Below, piece after piece: positions 7,788 to 16,632 of a stretch of 64,000 bases of DNA. The notes beneath the pieces are model-generated. The model was not told the origin of the DNA. It saw nothing but the letters and a program-made list of their open reading frames with translations, and did not search any database. The stretch lies in NCBI GenBank assembly GCA_029557965.1, contig JAKQIM010000042.1:1-64000 (forward strand), read 5' to 3'. The DNA comes from Chloroflexota bacterium. GTDB taxonomy: Bacteria; Chloroflexota; Anaerolineae; Anaerolineales; UBA4823. Numbering within the stretch: position 1 is the first letter of the stretch; each line of letters begins with the position of its first letter. Position numbers and translations under genes: made by a program.

Positions 7788-8313
7788 AGCCATCGAAAGT
7801 GATTGCCCCGGCATCGCCCGTGTGCAGGTAGACAGCTACCGCACCGCCTATGCCCCCATCTTCCCCCAAGAATATCTGGACCATTTTACGTACGAAGAAC
7901 AAGAAGGAGATTGGCGCGGTCTGCTGGCCTCTGCCGACCAGGGCACGGTGCTGTACGTGGCAGTAGACGATGCAGATGAGGTGATTGGTTATGCCTTGGG
8001 CGCCCCTTCAAGCGAGATGCCGCCCTACGAAAGCGAGCTGGTGGCCCTACACGTGTGTCAAACCTACCAGGGGCAGGATGTGGGCCGCCAATTGGTTGCT
8101 GCGGTGAGCGCGGCATTATACGCCCAGGGCTGCCAATCCCTCTTCCTATGGGTACTGGCCGATAACCCGGCACGCGCCTTTTACGAAAAGCTGGGCGGGG
8201 TGCTGGTGGGCAAAAAGCCCTGGGAAAACAACGAATACTTCAAGCTGGATATCTACGAGATGGCCTATGGCTGGCCAGATATCCACAAGCTGGCTGGGCC
8301 GTCTGGAAGCTGA
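7774..8313 (+). CDS. GNAT-family N-acetyltransferase
   Basis: This GNAT fold transfers an acetyl group from acetyl-CoA to an unknown acceptor. It opens with IRKAIESDCPGIARV, and the acetyl-CoA pyrophosphate loop is QGQDVGRQL. The C-terminal WVLADNPARAFYEKLGG stretch is typical of the RimI-like branch. The start at 7774 (MKIRKA) places the fold at the N-terminus and overlaps the DUF3795 gene by 14 bp; an AUG at 7753 is the alternative, adding seven residues. Neither has a strong ribosome site, which fits translational coupling. Confidence 0.85.
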   Translation: MKIRKAIESDCPGIARVQVDSYRTAYAPIFPQEYLDHFTYEEQEGDWRGLLASADQGTVLYVAVDDADEVIGYALGAPSSEMPPYESELVALHVCQTYQGQDVGRQLVAAVSAALYAQGCQSLFLWVLADNPARAFYEKLGGVLVGKKPWENNEYFKLDIYEMAYGWPDIHKLAGPSGS

Positions 8314-8318
8314 CCTTA

Positions 8319-9275
8319 ATGGAGAAAATATCTGCAATCCACCCCGAGCTGCACAACATCGCCAGAACGCTCCCACGGTTCTCTTTCAGCCGCGAGAATC
8401 TCTGGCTTTGGCGTTGTGCGAATCCCTTGCTGCGCCTCCTCCAGGCCCCCAAAGATATCCATATCGAAAACATTCGCATCCCCAGCCAAGAGGCGGGGAG
8501 GCTGATCCGACTGCGCATCTACCGCTCTAGGGATGGCAACGCCCCCGCCCCGGCTTTGCTCTGGATGCATGGCGGCGGGTACATCATCGGAACAGCCGAG
8601 CAAGATGACCCCGGCTGCATCCACTATGTACGCCAACTGGGGCTGGTAGTCGTCTCAGTAGATTACCGCCTGGCGCCGGAACACCCCTTTCCAGCTCCGT
8701 TGGAGGACTGCTACCAGGCGTTAATATGGATGGGGGCGCATGCGGCAGAGTTGGGTATAGATGCCAACCGCATCGCCATCGGCGGCAGCAGCGCCGGAGC
8801 AGGCTTAGCAGCCGCCCTGGCACACATGGCTCACGACCGGCAGGAGATCAAGCCTGCCTTCCAACTGCTCGTTTACCCGATGCTCGATGACCGTACCTGC
8901 ACCCGCACAGACCTCACAAAACAGGAACGCCTGGTTTGGACCTTAGACAGCAACTGTTTTGGCTGGCAGGCCTACTTGAGAGAACACTACGGCACAGCCC
9001 TGATTCCGGTTCACGCGGTGCCCGCCCGGCGGGCGAACCTTACTGGCCTGCCCCCAGCCTGGATTGGGGTCGGCACGCTTGACCTGTTCTATGATGAAGA
9101 TGTCGCTTACGCCCAAAGGCTGTTGGACTGCGGCGTACCCTGCGAACTGGTCGTCGTCCCGGGAGCTTTTCACGGCTTTGACGTAGCTGGGACAAAATAC
9201 CAGGTAGTGCAGGAGTTCCGGGAATCGCAGATCGCTGCGCTGAAGAAGTGTTTGCTGCCAGCAAACACCGGCTAA
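8319..9275 (+). CDS. Alpha/beta hydrolase, hormone-sensitive-lipase family esterase
   Basis: This 318-residue carboxylesterase belongs to the HSL family. HGGGY forms the oxyanion hole, and GGSSAG carries the nucleophilic Ser. An Asp (GTLDLFYDED) and a His (PGAFHGFD) complete the triad near the C-terminus. There is no signal peptide, so it is cytoplasmic. It is the last gene of the plus-strand run and meets the nitroreductase tail-to-tail with a 4-bp gap. The family acts on short acyl esters; the natural substrate cannot be read from the sequence. Confidence 0.9.
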   Translation: MEKISAIHPELHNIARTLPRFSFSRENLWLWRCANPLLRLLQAPKDIHIENIRIPSQEAGRLIRLRIYRSRDGNAPAPALLWMHGGGYIIGTAEQDDPGCIHYVRQLGLVVVSVDYRLAPEHPFPAPLEDCYQALIWMGAHAAELGIDANRIAIGGSSAGAGLAAALAHMAHDRQEIKPAFQLLVYPMLDDRTCTRTDLTKQERLVWTLDSNCFGWQAYLREHYGTALIPVHAVPARRANLTGLPPAWIGVGTLDLFYDEDVAYAQRLLDCGVPCELVVVPGAFHGFDVAGTKYQVVQEFRESQIAALKKCLLPANTG

Positions 9276-9279
9276 CCTC

Positions 9280-9906
9280 CTACCAGCCATTCAGGTGAAT
9301 TTTGTCCTCCAGGCGGATTTCATGCTGTTTCATCCGTTTTGCCCCGCCTTTGGGATACCCCAATGCCAGGTAGCAAGGCACTTCATAACCCTGCGGGATG
9401 TGTAGATGGCGGCGCAAGCTATTACGCTCCTCTTCGAAGGGGATGCGTGTCACCCCATAGATGCCTTCGCTGGCTGCCGCCACCAGGATATTCTCGATAC
9501 AGCACCAGATGGAAGCAAAACTGTTCAACGCAGACAGCGTTTCGGGCTGCAAGAGCGGGCCGCTGGTGTAAAAATAGGGGATGACCAGCGCCCCCGCCTC
9601 TAACAGCATGGCGTGCTGCTTTGGGATGGCATCAATATACATCTCTCTCTGAGATTGCTCGACCAACCCCCACTCGTTGACCAGATTTGTCGCTCCCTGC
9701 GTATCTTGAGGGGCGCGGATCGACTGGATCAGCGCTCTGCGCCTGGCCCGATCCTGGATGATGACAAATTCCCACCTTCTCAGGTGGTCGTTGGAGGGGG
9801 CTTTCAACCCTGCATCGATCAGCTTGCAGAGCAGCGCCATCGGTATCTCCCGCGCCTCAAAGTCGCGGATGGTCTGGCGACTGGCGATCGCCTCGTAAAC
9901 ATCCAT
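9280..9906 (-). CDS. Nitroreductase-family flavoprotein
   Basis: This 208-residue FMN-dependent oxidoreductase starts MDVYEAIASRQTIRDF, the signature in which Arg residues bind the FMN phosphate. It continues with LKAPSNDHLRRWEFVII and a GYP turn near the C-terminus. GGAGG lies just ahead of the AUG. It follows the second DUF3795 gene by 15 bp on the same strand. Members reduce nitro groups, quinones or enones with NAD(P)H; the substrate here is unknown. Confidence 0.88.
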   Translation of the reverse strand: MDVYEAIASRQTIRDFEAREIPMALLCKLIDAGLKAPSNDHLRRWEFVIIQDRARRRALIQSIRAPQDTQGATNLVNEWGLVEQSQREMYIDAIPKQHAMLLEAGALVIPYFYTSGPLLQPETLSALNSFASIWCCIENILVAAASEGIYGVTRIPFEEERNSLRRHLHIPQGYEVPCYLALGYPKGGAKRMKQHEIRLEDKIHLNGW

Positions 9907-9921
9907 ATGTCCTCCGCAGGC

Positions 9922-10272
9922 TTATCGCGCCGCCCGGATGGCATCCAGCGTCTCGCGTGCCGGCGGCACCATGGCAAAAAAGCCCCGGATCTTCTCGCAG
10001 GCATCATACTCGGCGCAGTAAGCGCAGTTGACCACACCGTGCACCACGCCGCAGGCGCGGATCTCACATTCTGCACAGTGACCGCACTTGTGGATGCCGG
10101 TCAGGCAGCCATCACACATCACCGATTCAACTGTGATATCTGGGGCATGGTATTCTTCCCGCCACTGCGCCGCCACCTGCTCCAACGCCGCCGGGTCGCC
10201 GGATTGCGTGGCAATATAAGCTGAACAAGCGCTGCAAACCAATCCACAATAGGCAACGATCGTGTTTTCCAT
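9922..10272 (-). CDS. DUF3795 cysteine-rich protein, copy 2
   Basis: This 116-residue protein has CGLVCSAC at the N-terminus and then CDGC, CGHCAEC and CAYCAEYDAC. It is a shorter, more cysteine-dense relative of the protein at 7368-7787. It heads a two-gene operon with a nitroreductase. Cysteine spacing suggests two metal sites, but the metal is not known. The ribosome site AAGGAGA sits just upstream on the minus strand. Confidence 0.82.
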   Translation of the reverse strand: MENTIVAYCGLVCSACSAYIATQSGDPAALEQVAAQWREEYHAPDITVESVMCDGCLTGIHKCGHCAECEIRACGVVHGVVNCAYCAEYDACEKIRGFFAMVPPARETLDAIRAAR

Positions 10273-10327
10273 TTTATGTTCTCCTTAGATTCTGGGTGGA
10301 AATTCATTCTAGTACATATGTTCTGCT

Positions 10328-10355
10328 TTGTCAAGAAAACAATTCATTGTATAAT
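10328..10355 (+). promoter_or_regulatory. Promoter of the bacteriohemerythrin gene
   Basis: TTGTCA at 10328-10333 and TATAAT at 10350-10355 are 16 bp apart in an AT-rich gap between divergent genes. A strong GGAGGA ribosome site follows at about 10365-10370 before the AUG at 10381. Confidence 0.65.
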
Positions 10356-10380
10356 TTCCACACAGGAGGAAAGAAGCTCA

Positions 10381-10784
10381 TGACTGTCAAATGGAACTAC
10401 GAAGAAATGACCACCGGCCTATCAGAAATTGATGAACAACACAAGGAATGGTTCCACCGCTTCAATATGTTCCAAGAGGCGATCGTCAATGGGCAGGGCC
10501 AGGCTGCCTTGCGCAGCGCTCTAAGCTTCTTGGCCGACTATGCCGAAGTCCACTTTGAACGCGAAGAAGCCTACATGCAGCGCTACCACTGTGCCACCCA
10601 GGCCAAAAACCTGGAACAACATGCCGAATTCCGCGCCAAGCTGGCTGAGATCCAGAACTGGGTTGACCAGGGAGGGGCCACGATGGTAGAAGTGATGGCC
10701 CTACACCTGGCCCTGGAAGAATGGATGATCAAGCACATCTGCGATGTGGATGTGCACTTGCGCGCTGTGGTCGAAGTCCCCTAA
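10381..10784 (+). CDS. Bacteriohemerythrin, O2-binding di-iron protein
   Basis: This 134-residue four-helix bundle binds a non-heme di-iron centre that reversibly holds O2. The ligand pattern is visible: SEIDEQHKEW (first His pair region), HFEREEAYM (His and Glu), LEQHAEF (His), and HLALEEWMIKHICDVD (the C-terminal H-x4-D-type ligands). The AUG at 10381 is preceded by GGAGGA. Likely roles are oxygen storage, delivery or scavenging in a microaerobic cell. It ends 7 bp before the gamma-glutamyltransferase gene. Confidence 0.93.
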
Positions 10785-10791
10785 CCAGCAC

Positions 10792-12420
10792 ATGCCCACC
10801 GAATTCTCCTTCCACTCCCGCCGCTCCCCGGTTTACGGGCGGGGCGGCATGGTGGCGGCATCCCAGCCGCTGGCAGTGGCCGCCGGGCTAGAGATGCTGG
10901 CCCAGGGGGGCAGCGCCGCCGATGCCGCCATTGCCGCCGCTGCAGCGCTGAACGTCACCGAACCCACCTCCACCGGCCTGGGCGGCGACTGCTTTGCGCT
11001 TTACTACGAAGCTTCCAGCGGGCAGATCAGCGCGCTGAACGGCTCTGGGCGCGCCCCAGCCGGCCTGAGCCTGGAACGCCTGGCGCGAGAAGGCCTGGCC
11101 CAGGCCCTGCCGCCCTACCATCCCCACACCATCACCGTGCCAGGGGCCTGCGCCGGGTGGTGCGACCTGTTGGAACGCCACGGGCGACTGCCGCGCAGCA
11201 CCGTGCTGGCCCCGGCTGTGCGCCTGGCCGAAGAGGGCTTTCCGGTGGCACCGGTGACAGCCTATTTTTGGGAGCGCGGCGTCGAACGGCTGCGCCAGGC
11301 CCCCAATGGCGCAGAGCTGACCATTGATGGCCGCTCCCCAGGCCCCGGCGAGCTCTTCCGCAACCCCGGCCTGGCGCGCACCCTGCGGGCGGTAGCTGAG
11401 GGCGGCAAAGCAGCTTATTACCAGGGAGAGATTGGCGAGGCGATTGCCTCCGTCATCCAGCAGGCCGGCGGCTGCATGAGCGTGGAAGACCTGGCAGCCC
11501 ACACCAGCACCTGGGAACAACCCATCAGCGTGCCTTACCGCAACCTGCGGGTTTGGGAATGCCCGCCCAACGGGCAGGGCCTGGCGGCACTGCTGGCCCT
11601 GAACATCCTGGAGGGTTTCGAGTTGGCAGGGCAAGACCCGCTCGGAGCGCCGCGCCTACACTTGCTCATCGAAGCCATGCGCCTGGCCTTTGCCGACACA
11701 CGCTGGTACGCCGCCGACCCGGCCTTTAAGCCGGCACCGCTGGCATGGCTGCTTTCGAAAGAATACGCCGCTGAACGGCGCCAATTGATCCACCCCCAGC
11801 GCGCCACGCTCGACCACCAGCGCGGCACGCCTACCGCTGGCTCAGATACGGTTTACCTATGCGCAGTAGATTCGGCAGGCAATGCCTGTTCCTTTATCAA
11901 CAGCAACTACATGGGCTTTGGCACCGGCCTGGTGCCCAAAGGCTGGGGCTTTAGCCTGCAAAATCGCGGCTACAACTTCAGCCTGGATCCGACCCACCCC
12001 AACGCCCTGGCGCCGCGCAAGCGCCCCTACCACACCATCATCCCCGGTATGCTGACCTACGAGGCCGATGGCAGGCTCTATGCGCCCTTCGGCGTGATGG
12101 GCGGCTTCATGCAGCCGCAGGGTCACATGCAGGTGGTGGTGGGGTTGGTGGATGATGGCCTCAACCCACAGGAAGCCCTCGACCGGCCGCGCTTCTGCAT
12201 CAGCGACGACACCATGAACGGCCAGGTCAGCCTGGAAGAGGGCCTGCCAGGAGAAACCATGGCTACTTTGCAGCGCATGGGCCACCCGGTCAAACCAGTT
12301 AGCGGTTACGCACGCGCCGTCTTTGGTCGCGGGCAGATCATCCACCGCAACCCACAGACGGGTATATTATGTGGGGGCTCTGACCCGCGCTCAGACGGCT
12401 GCGCCATGACAATTCTCTAA
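10792..12420 (+). CDS. ggt: Gamma-glutamyltransferase family enzyme
   Basis: This 542-residue Ntn-hydrolase cleaves gamma-glutamyl bonds, as of glutathione, after self-processing. The N-terminal part has MVAASQPLAVAAGLEML and GLGGDCFALYY. The processing site and nucleophile is the Thr in GSDTVYLCAVD, with CSFINSNYMGFGTG just after it. There is no signal peptide, unlike E. coli GGT, so it resembles the cytoplasmic YwrD-type proteins. The AUG at 10792 is preferred; upstream in-frame codons overlap the hemerythrin gene. An MBL-fold hydrolase and a peptidase follow, giving an apparent peptide-turnover group. Confidence 0.9.
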   Translation: MPTEFSFHSRRSPVYGRGGMVAASQPLAVAAGLEMLAQGGSAADAAIAAAAALNVTEPTSTGLGGDCFALYYEASSGQISALNGSGRAPAGLSLERLAREGLAQALPPYHPHTITVPGACAGWCDLLERHGRLPRSTVLAPAVRLAEEGFPVAPVTAYFWERGVERLRQAPNGAELTIDGRSPGPGELFRNPGLARTLRAVAEGGKAAYYQGEIGEAIASVIQQAGGCMSVEDLAAHTSTWEQPISVPYRNLRVWECPPNGQGLAALLALNILEGFELAGQDPLGAPRLHLLIEAMRLAFADTRWYAADPAFKPAPLAWLLSKEYAAERRQLIHPQRATLDHQRGTPTAGSDTVYLCAVDSAGNACSFINSNYMGFGTGLVPKGWGFSLQNRGYNFSLDPTHPNALAPRKRPYHTIIPGMLTYEADGRLYAPFGVMGGFMQPQGHMQVVVGLVDDGLNPQEALDRPRFCISDDTMNGQVSLEEGLPGETMATLQRMGHPVKPVSGYARAVFGRGQIIHRNPQTGILCGGSDPRSDGCAMTIL

Positions 12421-12433
12421 GGAGATGAACGCA

Positions 12434-13087
12434 ATGAACGCACAAGAACTGGTCAAGCACATCCATTGGCTAGGACATGATTCCTTCCGCATCGAGGCTG
12501 AGAAGCTGGTGATCTATATAGACCCCTACCAGTTGCCGGCCAGGGACCTGCCCAAAGCCGACCTGATCCTGATCACCCACCACCACGGCGACCACTGCTC
12601 ACCGCAAGATGTGGCCCGCATCCAGGGCCAAGAGACGGTCATCGTCACCGTGCCCGACGCGGCGGCCAAGCTAATCGGGCAGGTGATGCAGGTGCAACCT
12701 GGTGATACGCTCCAGGTGAAGGGCATCACGGTACAGGCTGTGCCCGCCTATAACACCAACAAGTTCCGCAGCCCGGGCAACCTGTTCCACCCGCCGCACC
12801 TGAAGCTGGTGGGCTTCGTGCTCACATTGGAAGGGCTGCGCGTCTACCATGCTGGCGACAGCGACCACATCCCCGAGATGGCCCAGACCCACGCTGATAT
12901 CGCCCTGCTGCCCGTCAGCGGCACCTATGTGATGACCGCCGAAGAGGCCGCCAAAGCTGCCGCCGACATCCGGCCGCAGATCGCCATCCCCATGCACGTT
13001 GGTGCCGATATCGGCAGCCCCGATATGGCTGAGACATTCAAATCTTTATGCATAGTTCCGGTGGTGGTGCTGCCACTGGAACGATAA
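12434..13087 (+). CDS. UPF0173-like metal-dependent hydrolase (MBL fold)
   Basis: This 217-residue MBL-fold protein has THHHGDHCSPQD as its zinc motif and YHAGDSDHIPEM carrying the bridging Asp. MHVGA near the end supplies the last His. It begins with HIHWLGHDSFRIE, typical of the L-ascorbate-lactonase-like/UPF0173 group. The AUG at 12434 is chosen because AAGGAG at 12419-12424 is at the right distance; an AUG at 12425 would be too close. The substrate is unknown. Confidence 0.88.
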   Translation: MNAQELVKHIHWLGHDSFRIEAEKLVIYIDPYQLPARDLPKADLILITHHHGDHCSPQDVARIQGQETVIVTVPDAAAKLIGQVMQVQPGDTLQVKGITVQAVPAYNTNKFRSPGNLFHPPHLKLVGFVLTLEGLRVYHAGDSDHIPEMAQTHADIALLPVSGTYVMTAEEAAKAAADIRPQIAIPMHVGADIGSPDMAETFKSLCIVPVVVLPLER

Positions 13088-13096
13088 GGAAAATCC

Positions 13097-15256
13097 ATGC
13101 CCGAAAACACCTCCCCTTACCAGCCCACGCTGCGCGACATGCTGGCGCTCGAAATCCCCTACGAAGTCAAGCTGTCTCCCAGTGGCAGCAAAGCCGCCAT
13201 CCTGGCGCACACCACCAACTGGAGGGACAACCGTTACGAGAACATCTGCTATGTGCAAGACCTGGCGCGCAGCGCATCCAAAGCCGCTCCACGCCGCCTG
13301 AACCGCAGCGGCAGCGTCAGCCAGGTGGAATGGGTGGACGATGACACGCTGGCCCTGCTGAAATCTGGCGATGAGGGGCAACCACCCCAGGTCTGGTTGT
13401 ACGAAGGGCTGGTCGGCGAAGGCTGGCAGGTGACGTCTCACAAAGACGGCGTGGCAGAATTCGAACCCTTTGCCGGGGGCTTGCTCTACCTGGCAGAAGA
13501 CCCCGAGCGTGCAGAGAAGAAAGAACGCACCGGGCGTTTCGGCAGTTATTGGCATTTTGAGCAAGAAGACAGCGCCTCAGCCTTGTACTACACCGGCCTG
13601 GAAGCGCTGCACCAGTATGAGGCCCGGCAGCGCGCCGCCACAGAAGAAGAAGCAGAGAAACTTGAAAAGCCGGTGGTAGAGCTGAGCCGCTTATTGCCTG
13701 GGCCGCTGTACATCAGCAGCATGATCCCCGCGCCAGATGACAAGTCGGTGTACCTGAACTGCCGCCGGCGGGACGACTACGTATACTGGCTTGAGACCAG
13801 TGTCTTTTGTTTGCAGATCGACGCCCCAGCCGCGCTGGCTGAACACCTGCGCCGCGCCCAAGAGAAGAAGGAAAAGCAGGTTGAGAAACCGGCCGATAAA
13901 GCCGAAGCAGAGCCTGCCGAAACCCCCGAAGAACTGACCTACCTGGGCACCCTGAAACGCCTCAATTTCCCCTCGCAGTGCTCCATTCAAGATGTCTCTC
14001 CAGATGGCACCCGGCTGCTGCTCCACTTCCAGGGCCGCGACAACCACTTCTATACCCAGCCTGACCTGTGGGTGACAGATGTGGCGGCGGCGCTCTCGGC
14101 ATCCGATGAGCAAGCCGCACGCGCCCAGATGCACTGCCTGACGGCATCTTTGGATCGTTTTGTGATGCAGGCCTATTGGGTGGCAGACGGCATCTTTGCC
14201 AGCTATGTAGATGGGACGGTGGTCAAGGTCGCACGCATCGCGCCGGATGGGCAGATCACAGCGCTTGATTTTGGCGGATTTTCTTTGGACGAAGATTTCC
14301 ACGTCTGCGCGGCCGGGCGCATTGGTCTGATCGCCGCTAACGCCACCTCTTTCCCCGAAGCCTTCGCCACTGGGCCGGGCAATGGGGCGCACTGGCCCCT
14401 CCAGCCGCTCACCAATTATGGGCAGCAGGTGCGGGGGTGGGATTTGGGCACAGTGGAAACCATCCACTGGAAAAGCCAGGATGGCACAGAGATCGAGGGG
14501 GTGCTGCGAAAACCAGCCAACTTCGACCCCACCAAGAAGTACCCGCTGGTCTTTGTCGTTCACGGCGGGCCGACCGGCTATTCGCCCGAAGTGCTGGTCA
14601 GCTATGAAGAGCGCCGCTATTACCCGGTGCCGCAATTCCTACAGCAGGATGTGCTGGTGTTGAAGCCCAATTACCGCGGCTCGATCGGCCGCGGCCAGGC
14701 CTTCTTGGAATTGAACGTGAACAACCTGGGCGTGGGCGATCTGTGGGACCTTGAAAGCGCCATTGCCCACCTGGATGCCCTGGGCTGGATCGACCCCCAG
14801 CGGGTGGGCTGCATGGGCTGGTCACAGGGCGGCTACATTTCGGCTTTTGCCGGACTGCACTCAGACAAGTTCAAGGTCGTCTCGGTGGGGGCGGGCATCT
14901 CAGATTGGTACACCTACCACATCAGCAACGATATTCCCCACTTCACCAACGAATACCTGTCTATCTCGCCCTTCAAAGACCGCAGCATTTACGAAAAGAC
15001 CTCGCCCATGAGCGGGCTAGCCCAGGCCAAGACGCCGATGCTGATCCAGCACGGCTCAGATGACCAGCGCGTGCCGCTCTCGAATGCCAAGGAACTGTAT
15101 CGCGGGCTGAAGGAAATGGGCGTGCCGGTCGAGTTGTTCATTTTCCCCGGCATGCGGCATCCCATCACCCGCCCGCGCGAGAACCACGCCGTGATGCACC
15201 AGAACCTGACCTGGTTTGGGCATTATCTGCTGGGCAAAGAATTAGACCTCGAATGA
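13097..15256 (+). CDS. S9-family serine peptidase (acylaminoacyl-peptidase type)
   Basis: This 719-residue enzyme joins an N-terminal beta-propeller (about residues 20-430) to a C-terminal alpha/beta-hydrolase domain. The triad is visible: Ser in GWSQGGYIS, Asp in HGSDDQRVP and His in PGMRHPITRP. A charged Lys/Glu segment near residues 255-280 interrupts the propeller, likely as a flexible loop. There is no signal peptide. AAGGAAAA precedes the AUG by a few bases. It would clip short peptides or N-acylated amino acids, which fits the preceding gamma-glutamyltransferase and hydrolase. An inverted repeat follows, then a convergent gene. Confidence 0.9.
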   Translation: MPENTSPYQPTLRDMLALEIPYEVKLSPSGSKAAILAHTTNWRDNRYENICYVQDLARSASKAAPRRLNRSGSVSQVEWVDDDTLALLKSGDEGQPPQVWLYEGLVGEGWQVTSHKDGVAEFEPFAGGLLYLAEDPERAEKKERTGRFGSYWHFEQEDSASALYYTGLEALHQYEARQRAATEEEAEKLEKPVVELSRLLPGPLYISSMIPAPDDKSVYLNCRRRDDYVYWLETSVFCLQIDAPAALAEHLRRAQEKKEKQVEKPADKAEAEPAETPEELTYLGTLKRLNFPSQCSIQDVSPDGTRLLLHFQGRDNHFYTQPDLWVTDVAAALSASDEQAARAQMHCLTASLDRFVMQAYWVADGIFASYVDGTVVKVARIAPDGQITALDFGGFSLDEDFHVCAAGRIGLIAANATSFPEAFATGPGNGAHWPLQPLTNYGQQVRGWDLGTVETIHWKSQDGTEIEGVLRKPANFDPTKKYPLVFVVHGGPTGYSPEVLVSYEERRYYPVPQFLQQDVLVLKPNYRGSIGRGQAFLELNVNNLGVGDLWDLESAIAHLDALGWIDPQRVGCMGWSQGGYISAFAGLHSDKFKVVSVGAGISDWYTYHISNDIPHFTNEYLSISPFKDRSIYEKTSPMSGLAQAKTPMLIQHGSDDQRVPLSNAKELYRGLKEMGVPVELFIFPGMRHPITRPRENHAVMHQNLTWFGHYLLGKELDLE

Positions 15257-15269
15257 AGGGTACTTGATA

Positions 15270-15333
15270 ACCGCTGAGACGCAGAGCACGCAGAGAGAAA
15301 CAAAAAACTCAGCGAACTCCGCGTCTCAGCGGT
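15270..15333. repeat. Dispersed inverted repeat, intergenic copy 1
   Basis: Two 17-base arms (15270-15286 and 15317-15333) are complementary at 16 of 17 positions around a 30-base spacer. The arms contain the core GCTGAGACGCAGAG. The element lies between convergent genes and could also act as a transcription stop for both. Related sequence occurs at 20422-20492 and at 1517-1541. Confidence 0.85.
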
Positions 15334-15352
15334 AAAATCTCTGATTTGCAGG

Positions 15353-15817
15353 TTATTCAGCCAGCAAAGGCCCTTCGCCATCGCCCTCTGAGGTTGGCTC
15401 TGAGGCTGCGTCGGCTGGACCCACGCCAATATCCACCTTTTCTTCCATGGTCACCTGGCCGCGCAAGAAGGCACCCTCCTCGGTCGAGAAGGCGGCTGTG
15501 ACCACGCTGCCCCACACGCGGCCCGTAGAACGGATATCCAACCGCTCGGATACGATATCGGCCTTGACCACGCCCGCCACGATGACGGTGTTGGCGCGCA
15601 ACACCTGGCAGGTTACCCGCCCGGTCTCGCCAACCACCAGGATACCGCGCAGGGCAATTTCCCCTTCAAAGGTGCCTTCGATGCGCACACCGCCGCTGCC
15701 GCCCAACTGGCCTTTCCACGAGATGCCCGAGCTCAGCACCGATGTGATGCGATCAGCCGGTGCGGCAGCAGAAGTGGTATCAGGGGTAGAAGAAGAGTCA
15801 CTGCGTTTTCGGAACAT
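15353..15817 (-). CDS. Bactofilin (polymer-forming cytoskeletal protein)
   Basis: This 154-residue protein has a central bactofilin beta-helix with the short hydrophobic/Gly rhythm typical of the fold: VRIEGTFEGEI, RGILVVGETG and GVVKADIVSERLDIR, ending in GAFLRGQVTME. Flexible tails flank it, with a Ser/Thr/Ala-rich N-terminus and an acidic C-terminus. Bactofilins self-assemble without nucleotides into filaments that anchor envelope enzymes. It lies 6 bp after fabI, in what appears to be a three-gene minus-strand operon. Confidence 0.92.
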   Translation of the reverse strand: MFRKRSDSSSTPDTTSAAAPADRITSVLSSGISWKGQLGGSGGVRIEGTFEGEIALRGILVVGETGRVTCQVLRANTVIVAGVVKADIVSERLDIRSTGRVWGSVVTAAFSTEEGAFLRGQVTMEEKVDIGVGPADAASEPTSEGDGEGPLLAE

Positions 15818-15823
15818 AAGCCT

Positions 15824-16612
15824 CTATTCACATTCCGGCGGCTCAGGCACGCCAACAATATTGTACCCTGAATCCACGTAAACAACCTCTCCGGTGACGC
15901 GTTTTGAGAGGTCTGAGCAGAGCGCCACTGCCATGCTGCCCACGTCTTCGATCCCCACGTGCTGTTGCAAGGGGGCCAGCTTGTTGAAGTGGCGGTACAT
16001 ATCTTTGAAACGGGCCACCCCGGCTGCCGCCAGGGTGCGGATGGGCCCGGCAGAAATGGCATTGACGCGCACGCCCTGTGGGCCCAGGTCATAGGCCAGG
16101 TAGCGCACCGAAGCCTCCAGGGCCGCCTTGGCCACGCCCATCACATTATATCCAGGGGCCACCTTTTCAGAGCCGTAGTAGGTCAGGGTGAGCAGGGCCC
16201 CCCCCGGCCTGAGCAAAGGCTGAAAGGCGCGCGCCAGGGCCGTAAACGAATAAACGCTGATATCCATTGCCACACGGAAGCCTTCGCGGCTGGTGCGGTA
16301 ATAAGGCCCGCTCAACTCTTCACGGTTGGCGAAACCGATCGAATGCACCAGGATATCCACCTGCCCAAAGGCCGCCGCAGTTTTATCTGCCAGGGCCTGG
16401 ATGGCCTCGTCGCTGGATACATCACAAGGCTCGACGAAATTGCAATCGATGGTTTGGGCCAGGCTCTTAACACGCCGCTCCAACATCTCACCGGCATAGC
16501 TCAGGCCGAGGGTGGCGCCGTGTTCGTGAAAGGCCCTGGTAATGCCCCAGGCAATGGACCGTTCGTTAGCCACCCCAAAGATGAGGGCTGTTTTACCATT
16601 GAGAAGCGACAT
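15824..16612 (-). CDS. fabI: Enoyl-[acyl-carrier-protein] reductase
   Basis: This SDR-fold enzyme performs the last step of each round of type II fatty-acid elongation. MSLLNGKTALIFGVANERSIAWG is the FabI N-terminus with its atypical glycine motif. The Tyr-x6-Lys pair is in YNVMGVAKAALEAS, and NAISAGPIRTLAA forms the substrate-loop region. The start at 16612 is fixed by AGAGGAAA upstream; in-frame upstream sequence overlaps the M28 gene and has no family match. The length of 262 residues is normal. The triclosan-type inhibitor site looks intact. Confidence 0.95.
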   Translation of the reverse strand: MSLLNGKTALIFGVANERSIAWGITRAFHEHGATLGLSYAGEMLERRVKSLAQTIDCNFVEPCDVSSDEAIQALADKTAAAFGQVDILVHSIGFANREELSGPYYRTSREGFRVAMDISVYSFTALARAFQPLLRPGGALLTLTYYGSEKVAPGYNVMGVAKAALEASVRYLAYDLGPQGVRVNAISAGPIRTLAAAGVARFKDMYRHFNKLAPLQQHVGIEDVGSMAVALCSDLSKRVTGEVVYVDSGYNIVGVPEPPECE

Positions 16613-16632
16613 AATTTCCTCTGATCTTAAGC

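Noticed and set aside
13691-14635. Minus-strand open frame (314 codons) inside the S9 peptidase gene
   Set aside because: It lies wholly within a clear peptidase, lacks a ribosome site and shows no recognisable domain; a codon-bias shadow.
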